Part shown: piece after piece, positions 14,317 to 19,410 of the stretch
How positions within the stretch are numbered: position 1 is the first letter of the stretch
How the letters are laid out: each line of letters starts with the position of its first letter
Source of the DNA: Gemmatimonadota bacterium
GTDB taxonomy: Bacteria > Gemmatimonadota > Gemmatimonadetes > Longimicrobiales > Longimicrobiaceae
Direction of reading: 5' to 3'
DNA: 19,410 nt
Assembly: GCA_019348265.1 (NCBI GenBank)
Contig: JAHWJV010000012.1
Span: 1-19,410, forward strand
Notes under the pieces: generated by a model
The model's database searches: none
The model's input: the letters and a program-made list of their open reading frames with translations, nothing else
Told to the model about the DNA's origin: nothing
Translations under genes and position numbers: made by a program

Positions 14317-14742
14317 ATGCCGACTCGCCGCCTGTGCCTGCTGCCTCTCGCCTGCACCGCCCTCACCGCCGCGATCTTCGTCTCCTGCGCCCCGGCGGCA
14401 GTCGAGAGCCCCGTCGGCGCCGCGGCCAATCCGATCGCAGCGGCCGCCGCGCCAATCCAACCGGCTCTGACCGCGGCTCAGAGGGAGCCCTATCTCGGCA
14501 GCTACTCGATCACCACCCCCGAGGGGGAGCGCATCACCTTCCGGGTCTTCGAGGAGAACGGAATGCTGAAGGGCCAACCCGCCGCCCAGGAAGCCTTGCA
14601 GCTGATCCACCAGGGCGGAGATACCTTCCGCACCGAGGGGCAGTACCAGTACGTGGTGACGTTCGCGATCGAGAACAATCGGGCGACGAGCTTTACGGCG
14701 CGGAACCCGAGCGGCGTGCTGCAGGGCGTTCGTATCCCCTAG
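14317..14742 (+). CDS. Small lipoprotein with DUF3471-like beta domain
   Basis: A 141-residue lipoprotein. The signal peptide MPTRRLCLLPLACTALTAAI ends in FVSC with Cys24 as the likely acylation site, then an Ala/Pro-rich linker to about residue 55. The remaining 85 residues (YLGSYSITTPEGERITFRVF, then LQLIHQGGDTFRT, VVTFAIENNRATSFTARN) have the pattern of the small beta-barrel domain found after serine beta-lactamase-like enzymes (DUF3471-type). Here it stands alone on a lipid anchor, so a binding rather than catalytic role is likely. The frame is open 29 codons upstream, but ATG 14317 gives the proper lipoprotein signal. No clear Shine-Dalgarno sequence is visible. The 218 bp after it (14743-14960) hold no gene that I can support. 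Confidence 0.7.
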   Translation: MPTRRLCLLPLACTALTAAIFVSCAPAAVESPVGAAANPIAAAAAPIQPALTAAQREPYLGSYSITTPEGERITFRVFEENGMLKGQPAAQEALQLIHQGGDTFRTEGQYQYVVTFAIENNRATSFTARNPSGVLQGVRIP

Positions 14743-14960
14743 CACGCCTGCGGCCGCGAACCCCCGCCAGACCGCGTCCGAGGGCGAGGTGAAGGCGCGG
14801 CCCGTGATGGGCAGCAACACCACGGTGGTCGCCGGATTCTGCTGTGCCCCGCCCGGCCTGTCGCTCAGCGCCGCCAGACGCGCGGGAGCCTCGATCAGAC
14901 CGGCTTCCGGTGGGGTGTCCGCGAAGCCGCGCCCGGAGCGCCGCTTCCTCGTCCGGTGGA

Positions 14961-15758
14961 TCAATCCGCCTGCGGTATGGGCCGCGGCTCGACCGGCATC
15001 GGCTCGAGGAACCTCATCACGGCCGCGGCGATGCCGCGCGCGGCGCGGTCCTGCGCGTTCACGATCACGCTCCGGTCGCGCGGGCTACTGAGAAAGCCGG
15101 TCTCCAGGATGACACCGACCGTCATGCTATCGAGCGCGTGCTCGTACGCCCTGTTGTTGAAGGCGTAGTACCCGCGCATGCGGCGGGTGACGAGCGGGTA
15201 CAGCGGGAGGCCCGTCGCCTCGCCATAGCTACGCTCCAGCAGGGCGGCGAAGGCCTCGGCTCGGCCGGTTGCGTCGCGTCGCGGCGCCGCCGCACGATAC
15301 CCGGACACCGACGGGCTCGGGTGTCCGTCGGCGTGGATGGCGATGAAGAGGTCTGCCCAGTAGCCGGGCGGGATCGTCGTCGGCAGGAGATCGACGAGGT
15401 ACCCCTTGCTCCGCAGGAGGTCCGCCGTCTTCCTGGCGATCCCCAGGTTGACCTTCCATTCCTCCAACCCGCCGCCGGTCGTCCCGTTCACCCGCAGCTG
15501 AGCCTGCTCCTCCGGCGCTTCGGCGGAGCGCCAGTGCCCCGCCTGCAGCGCCACCCGGTACGGCCCCGGCGGGCGCTTCCAGACCTCCGGCTTAGGGCGC
15601 TCCGGCAGCCCCGGCTTCGCCAGCGCGACCGGGACTACTGCCACCGGCGGCGCCGGAACGGTCGTAGCGGAGCGGCTGCGGTCCACGATCGAGAAACCCG
15701 CGCACCCGGATCCGAGGGCTATGAAGGCGATGAACGCTGCTGATCTGATCACGGTCAT
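14961..15758 (-). CDS. N-acetylmuramoyl-L-alanine amidase (Amidase_3-like) lipoprotein
   Basis: A 265-residue envelope lipoprotein (lipobox IALGSGC, Cys19) followed by a Pro/Val-rich linker and a zinc amidase domain of the Amidase_3 type, which removes the stem peptide from peptidoglycan. The zinc ligands and catalytic residue are visible: His75 in VALQAGHWRS, Glu100 in EEWKVNL, His142 in FIAIHADGH and Glu219 in VILETGFLS. The first motif is divergent, with QAGHW where most members have DPGHGG, and I believe this marks a distinct subfamily. ATG 15758 is preferred over one ten codons upstream because it gives a compact lipoprotein signal; neither has a clear ribosome binding site. It lies 63 bp downstream of an Fsr-like exporter gene and is probably co-transcribed with it. 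Confidence 0.88.
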   Translation of the reverse strand: MTVIRSAAFIAFIALGSGCAGFSIVDRSRSATTVPAPPVAVVPVALAKPGLPERPKPEVWKRPPGPYRVALQAGHWRSAEAPEEQAQLRVNGTTGGGLEEWKVNLGIARKTADLLRSKGYLVDLLPTTIPPGYWADLFIAIHADGHPSPSVSGYRAAAPRRDATGRAEAFAALLERSYGEATGLPLYPLVTRRMRGYYAFNNRAYEHALDSMTVGVILETGFLSSPRDRSVIVNAQDRAARGIAAAVMRFLEPMPVEPRPIPQAD

Positions 15759-15821
15759 GGTGCGAACGTGGCTGTGTTGGTCATACAAAGATCGTCGCCG
15801 ACCTGGTGGTGGTCCAGCGGC

Positions 15822-17063
15822 TCACCCGAGCACCCTCGGCTCGTCCGGAGGGAGCAGGATGGTCACCAGTCCGAGCAGCGGGAGGAACGAGCATACCTGA
15901 TAGACGAACACGATGCCCTTCCAGTCAGCCACCACCCCGAGAATCACCGCCGCGAGCCCGCCCATACCGAAGGCGAAGCCGAAGAACAGTCCGGAGATCA
16001 CGCCGACGCGCCCGGGTACCAGCTCCTGCGCATAGACGATGATCGCGGGGAAAGCCGAGGCGAGAACCGCCCCGATGATCGCGGTGAGCACCACCGTCCA
16101 GAACAGCCCGACGTACGGGAGCGCCAGCGTGAAGGGGAGGATGCCGAGGATGGATGTCCAGATCACCGCCTTCCGCCCGACTCGATCGCCAACCGGACCC
16201 CCGATGATCGTCCCGGCTGCCATCGCGCCGAGGAAGACGAACAGGTAGACCTGTGCCTGCGCTACCGGCACGGAGAAGCGGTCGATCAGGTAAAACGTGT
16301 AGAAGCTGACCAGCGCCGCGAGATACATGTACTTGGAGAAGATCAGGACGATCAGCACGGCGATCGCGGAGATCACCTTCTTTCTTGGGAGGCGCGCGTG
16401 CTGGGCAGCCCCGTCAGACTCGGCAGGCCGCGTGAACTGCCCCTTCGCCCAGCTTCCCACCCACCAGAGCATCCCCATCGCGAGCAGCGCGACCACGGAG
16501 AACCAGGCGACGCTCCCCTGGCCCCGCGGCAGCACGACGAACGCGGCCAGCAACGGGCCGAGCGCCGAGCCCGCGTTGCCGCCCACCTGGAACACCGACT
16601 GGGCCAGGCCATGCCGCCCACCCGAAGCGGCTCGGGCCACCCGCGAGGACTCGGGATGGAAGATCGACGAGCCGAGGCCGATGATCGACGAGGCCAGGAG
16701 CAGCAGCCAGTACTCGTCCGACCCGGCGAGCACTAGCAGACCCACCAGCGTGCAGCCCATCCCGAAGGCGAGAAACCGCGGGCGCGGCTTCCGATCGGTG
16801 TACCACCCGACCACCGGCTGAAGCAGCGACGCGGTCAACTGGAATGCGAAGGCGAGAAGGCCGACCTGCGAAAAGGTCAGCGAGTAATCCTCCTTGAACA
16901 CGGGATACAGCGCCACCAGCAGCGACTGCATCACATCGTTCAGCAGGTGGCAAATGCTGAGCGCGATCAGCACCGTGACCGCCGTCCGTCGGGCCGGGAC
17001 GACCTCGCCCGTCGCCACCCCGCTGATAGGCGAGCCGAGGTCGATCGGCGGCGTGCTCCTCAT
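15822..17063 (-). CDS. Fsr-like major facilitator superfamily exporter
   Basis: A 413-residue inner-membrane MFS protein with about 12 hydrophobic segments. The N-terminal part CHLLNDVMQSLLVALYPVFK, the following FQLTASLLQPVVGWYTDRKP, and IGLGSSIFHPESSRVAR closely match what I know of the fosmidomycin-resistance protein Fsr of Escherichia coli, and the length agrees. The loop GGPVGDRVGRKAVIW is the MFS motif repeated in the second half. A drug or metabolite/proton antiport role is expected; fosmidomycin itself is not implied. ATG 17063 directly follows a G-rich stretch, GGGGGGGAGGG, so ribosome spacing is tight and the start could be ATG 17108. The frame continues upstream to 18152, but that part runs antisense to the TPR gene and is not coding. 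It probably forms an operon with the muramoyl amidase. Confidence 0.9.
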   Translation of the reverse strand: MRSTPPIDLGSPISGVATGEVVPARRTAVTVLIALSICHLLNDVMQSLLVALYPVFKEDYSLTFSQVGLLAFAFQLTASLLQPVVGWYTDRKPRPRFLAFGMGCTLVGLLVLAGSDEYWLLLLASSIIGLGSSIFHPESSRVARAASGGRHGLAQSVFQVGGNAGSALGPLLAAFVVLPRGQGSVAWFSVVALLAMGMLWWVGSWAKGQFTRPAESDGAAQHARLPRKKVISAIAVLIVLIFSKYMYLAALVSFYTFYLIDRFSVPVAQAQVYLFVFLGAMAAGTIIGGPVGDRVGRKAVIWTSILGILPFTLALPYVGLFWTVVLTAIIGAVLASAFPAIIVYAQELVPGRVGVISGLFFGFAFGMGGLAAVILGVVADWKGIVFVYQVCSFLPLLGLVTILLPPDEPRVLG

Positions 17064-17220
17064 CCCTCCCCCCCGTCTCCGGTTTCCGCCATTCTTCCCC
17101 GGCCCCATCCATTGATTCACCAGAGCAGTTCCGCGCGAAGCTAGCCATTCCCTGTCGAGTGCGCACGGTGCCGCGCCCGTCGGCAGGCGCGACGACGAGT
17201 CACCGCAGTCGCCGCGAGCA

Positions 17221-17250
17221 TTGTGACCGCCCGTCCTGGCCCTGTACATA
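17221..17250 (+). promoter_or_regulatory. Candidate sigma-70-like promoter for the TPR gene
   Basis: TTGTGA (17221-17226) and TACATA (17245-17250) are separated by 18 bp in the divergent intergenic region 17064-17375. Transcription would begin near 17257, giving a leader of about 120 bases before ATG 17376. I see no other gene in this gap apart from the possible leader peptide noted next. Confidence 0.4.
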
Positions 17251-17278
17251 CCCTCGACACCACCCCCCCTGTCGTTGG

Positions 17279-17317
17279 CAAGGAAGGTCCTTAATGGGAC
17301 GGGTCCTTGCTTGTTGA
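17279..17317 (+). promoter_or_regulatory. Possible leader peptide with ribosome site in alternative hairpins
   Basis: AAGGAAGG (17280-17287) is six bases before ATG 17294, which begins a seven-codon frame (MGRVLAC) ending at TGA 17315-17317. The same AAGGA can pair with TCCTT at 17288-17292. Extended to CAAGGA, it can instead pair with TCCTTG at 17304-17309. GGTCCTT is a direct repeat (17286-17292 and 17302-17308). The arrangement would let two exclusive stems cover or free the ribosome site. Attenuation or translational control is inference. Confidence 0.35.
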
Positions 17318-17375
17318 GCCGGCCAGCGGCAACGTGGCGCCAACCCCACACCTGCGAAGACGCTTGCCTCCAGCG

Positions 17376-18626
17376 ATGAACAGCCGGCGACAGCCGCAAC
17401 GAATTCCGCCTCCCATCGACAGCGGGACGGAGATCCTCGATTCCGGCGACGTGCTCGAGGAGCTGCAGGGTGACCTGGCGCTCATCCTCTGGAAATCCGC
17501 ACGAAGCGTGCGGCTCTGGGCGCGGCAGGAGCCGGGGCTCAGGCCGCAGACCTTCTCCAGTTCCGCTTACCGTCGGCGGAATCAGCTTCTGGAGAGCGCC
17601 AAGCCGGATGCGGAGGTCGCGGCTGACCTCCGCATCGTCGCGGGCGTTCTGAAAGCGGAGGCGCCGGAGGGGCGCGACATCGCGGCGGCGTGCGCCAGGA
17701 TCGCGCTGTGGGCGGAGGGTCGAGACGCGCTGGCGACGGCGCTGGAGTTCGCGCAGGCGGCCGCCTTCGCCGACCCGACGGATGCGGCGCTGCAGCGTGC
17801 GGTCGGGGTTCTGGCGAGGAAGCGGAACGAGTACGCGCGGGCGGAGACCTGGTTTCGCCAGGCGATCTACGTGGCGCGCCGGACGCGGAACTGGCCGATC
17901 TTCGTGCGTGGCTTCATCGGCGTGGGCAGCGTGCACCTTCTGCGCGGCAACTATCCGGCTGCGCGCAAGGCGCTGCTTCGCGCCCTCCACGCGGCGCGTC
18001 GACGAGGGGGCTCGGAGCTCGTGGCGATGGCGAACCACGACCTGATGGTCATCGCCGTACGAACGGATCGGCCCGCGGAAGTGGCGCGGTATGGACGCGC
18101 GGCGCTGGAGGCGTACGGGCCAGGCCACCCGCGCCTCCCTTCGCTCGCTCACGACGTCGCTCTCTCATGGATGAAGCGCGGCTTTTTCGCCGAAGCGATG
18201 CGCGTGTTCGAGGCGATCCCCGACGACTACGGTGGACCGGTAGAGCAGCTGATGACGGCGGCGGCGCTGGTGAGGGCCGCGGGCGCGGCCGGAGAGCGCG
18301 ACGTCTATGAACGGGGCTGGGCTGACGCAGACCGGCTGCTGAGAGTCAGCGGAGCCGCCCAGGGCCGCGCCACCGCCGAGGTGAACATGGCTCGCGGGGC
18401 GGACTCGATCGGCGATCTCGACCGCGTTCGCGAATTCGCCGGCCGCGCGCGGGAACACGCGCTCGCGCGCGGCGAGAGCGAAACGGTCTTCGCCGCGGAA
18501 GCTCTCCTGGAATCCGCCAGCCGTGGCGCTCGTGCAGCTGCCGACGCGGGGCCGCCGGAACGCCAGACCCCGCGCCAGGTGGCCAACCTGGCGAACGACC
18601 TCGCCGCGGCGATGTTGCCGGCTTGA
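17376..18626 (+). CDS. TPR-like helical repeat protein, unknown function
   Basis: A 416-residue cytoplasmic protein, almost entirely alpha-helical, with degenerate tetratricopeptide-type helix pairs from about residue 105 to 375. Examples are ALEFAQAAAFADPTDAALQ, EYARAETWFRQAIYVAR, VGSVHLLRGNYPAARKALLR and MKRGFFAEAMRVFEAI. Residues 20-65 form a separate conserved-looking N-terminal part (SGDVLEELQGDLALILWKSA). No enzymatic motif is seen; TPR arrays usually mediate protein-protein contacts. I associate this type with Gemmatimonadota but know no function. ATG 17376 is chosen because the upstream stretch back to TTG 17307 reads as non-coding; no strong ribosome site precedes either start. A partial regulator-like or nucleotidyltransferase gene follows on the same strand after 172 bp. 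Confidence 0.85.
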   Translation: MNSRRQPQRIPPPIDSGTEILDSGDVLEELQGDLALILWKSARSVRLWARQEPGLRPQTFSSSAYRRRNQLLESAKPDAEVAADLRIVAGVLKAEAPEGRDIAAACARIALWAEGRDALATALEFAQAAAFADPTDAALQRAVGVLARKRNEYARAETWFRQAIYVARRTRNWPIFVRGFIGVGSVHLLRGNYPAARKALLRALHAARRRGGSELVAMANHDLMVIAVRTDRPAEVARYGRAALEAYGPGHPRLPSLAHDVALSWMKRGFFAEAMRVFEAIPDDYGGPVEQLMTAAALVRAAGAAGERDVYERGWADADRLLRVSGAAQGRATAEVNMARGADSIGDLDRVREFAGRAREHALARGESETVFAAEALLESASRGARAAADAGPPERQTPRQVANLANDLAAAMLPA

Positions 18627-18638
18627 TCGTTCCCCAGC

Positions 18639-18662
18639 GCGGCTGGCTCAGCCGCCTGAGCC
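18639..18662 (+). terminator. Two overlapping mutually exclusive hairpins after the TPR gene
   Basis: GCGGCTG-GCT-CAGCCGC (18639-18655) and GGCTCAG-CCGC-CTGAGCC (18645-18662) are each perfect 7-bp stems that share sequence, so only one can form at a time. They start 12 bases after the TPR stop codon. No T-run follows (GTGGGAGGG), so a classical intrinsic terminator is doubtful. An mRNA 3'-end stem or a protein-binding palindrome is equally possible. Confidence 0.4.
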
Positions 18663-18798
18663 GTGGGAGGGATCCGATGGGCGGCGGCGGCGAGGTAATC
18701 CGGCCGACGACGCGCCGAACGGTCGCTCTCGAGCTCCGTGTGCTCAGCGATTTTCACCCATCAATCGCCCTGCGCGCACTACATATCTTAACGACTAA

Positions 18799-19410
18799 AT
18801 GCGAAAAGTTCTTCGGCCGCTGGTGGTGCTGCATTCGGATCGCGTGCTGCGGGAGCAGCTTCGGGCGATAGCGCGGGCCCAGTCGCTCGAGCTGCGCTTG
18901 GCGGCGGATTGGGAGGTGCTGCTGGACGAGGTGCGTGCGGCGCCGACGTCGGCGTACCTGATCGTCGATCCGTATGCGGGGGTGGAGGACCGGAGCGAGC
19001 CGTCCATCGAGCTGGGAGCGCTGCTGAATCGTTTTCCGTCGCTCACCGTCGCGGCGGCGATGAGCGTGGGGCGTGGGCGCCTGGACCACGTGCGGCGGCT
19101 CGGGTCGTGGGGAGTGGTGCAGGTGATCGATCTGGACGAGGAAACGACGACGCACGCGGTGTGGGATCGGCTGCAGTCGGGGCGGGGACGGCCGCTCGGT
19201 GCGCTGGTCGAGGGAGCGCTCACGCCGGCGACCTCGGGAACCGCGCGGGCTATCCTGAGAGCGGCGACGATCGTCGTCTTCGATGGGGGGCAGGGCCGGG
19301 AGCTCGCGCGGCTGCTGGGCGACCCCGGGCCCGGCGTCGCGCTCGTCGCCGTCGGAGGCCTCGGCCGGCGGGAGGTCTCGCCCGGCAGCGACCTCGACCT
19401 GCTGCTCGTC
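18799..19410 (+). CDS. Receiver-like N-terminus joined to start of a GlnD-type nucleotidyltransferase (3' truncated)
   Basis: The frame is open from ATG 18799 to the right edge (204 residues). Residues 1-125 (opening RPLVVLHSDRVLREQLRAIA, with SAYLIVDPY and a later VRRLGSWGVVQVIDLD) look like a degenerate response-regulator receiver fold, as found in HTH regulators of this bacterial type. Residues 150-174 (TARAILRAATIVV and GGQGRELARLLG) resemble the approach to an AraC-like helix-turn-helix. Instead the frame continues with GVALVAVGGLGRREVSPGSD, then LDLLLV: the GG...SDLDL signature of polymerase-beta-type nucleotidyltransferases such as GlnD (PII uridylyltransferase). No Shine-Dalgarno sequence is seen. 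The AT-rich ATATCTTAACGACTAAATG around the start hints at a leaderless message. A natural fusion, or a chimeric join close to a contig end, are both possible. Confidence 0.7.
   Translation, partial: MRKVLRPLVVLHSDRVLREQLRAIARAQSLELRLAADWEVLLDEVRAAPTSAYLIVDPYAGVEDRSEPSIELGALLNRFPSLTVAAAMSVGRGRLDHVRRLGSWGVVQVIDLDEETTTHAVWDRLQSGRGRPLGALVEGALTPATSGTARAILRAATIVVFDGGQGRELARLLGDPGPGVALVAVGGLGRREVSPGSDLDLLLV

Noticed and set aside
14248..14964. Minus-strand 238-codon frame spanning the small lipoprotein gene
   Set aside because: No ribosome site, no family features, and it covers a lipoprotein gene with a good signal and domain. I treat 14743-14960 as gene-free.
17307..17375. TTG 17307 as the start of the TPR protein
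   Set aside because: Codon choice in the 23 extra codons differs from the gene body, and no ribosome site fits.
17064..18152. N-terminal extension of the MFS exporter (to 776 residues)
   Set aside because: It runs antisense through the TPR gene and is Arg-rich; Fsr-like proteins begin close to residue 1 of the 413-residue form.
1..19410. CRISPR array, tRNA or rRNA genes, transposase or phage genes
   Set aside because: No regularly spaced repeats, cloverleaf sequences, rRNA-like stretches or transposase/integrase motifs were seen on either strand.

Overview
The window is GC-rich bacterial chromosomal DNA with dense coding on both strands and Gram-negative envelope genes: a TolC-type channel, several lipobox proteins, a SusD-like lipoprotein and a surface-antigen beta-barrel. 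SusD and the barrel family are typical of Bacteroidota, but the base composition and the TPR and regulator-like proteins look more like Gemmatimonadota. That assignment is an inference from protein character. No rRNA, tRNA, CRISPR array, transposase or integrase was seen.

Layout. Positions 1-2135 (minus strand) hold a probable metal-efflux cluster: a small secreted Met/Cys/His-containing protein, a hairpin, a TolC/CusC-like channel, then a gene running off the left edge. Positions 2227-4011 hold a SusD-like lipoprotein with no SusC partner. Positions 4222-6704 (minus) form an operon of alpha/beta hydrolase, DJ-1/PfpI protein and class I/II aminotransferase, divergent from an amidase-signature enzyme at 6870-8465.

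Positions 8604-13625 (plus) are the most interesting part. A broken PAP2 phosphatase is followed by a glycine-rich membrane protein that overlaps, by ATGA, a calcineurin-like phosphoesterase lipoprotein. Next comes an 861-residue outer-membrane protein with a C-terminal surface-antigen barrel and an N-terminal domain whose motifs recall CotH/Fam20-type secreted kinases. As I recall the family, Bacteroidota carry phosphoesterase and barrel as one fused polypeptide; here they are two adjacent genes.

A near-perfect 29-bp-arm inverted repeat follows the barrel gene. After it come a small unknown protein (13867-14163), a small lipoprotein (14317-14742), and on the minus strand an operon of an Fsr-like MFS exporter and a divergent N-acetylmuramoyl-L-alanine amidase lipoprotein (17063 down to 14961). 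On the plus strand a TPR-like protein (17376-18626) is preceded by a possible promoter and leader peptide. The right edge is a truncated gene that joins a receiver-like N-terminus to the start of a GlnD-type nucleotidyltransferase motif.

Starts were moved inward from the longest frame where a ribosome binding site or signal peptide favoured it. Functions come from motif reading only; no database was searched.
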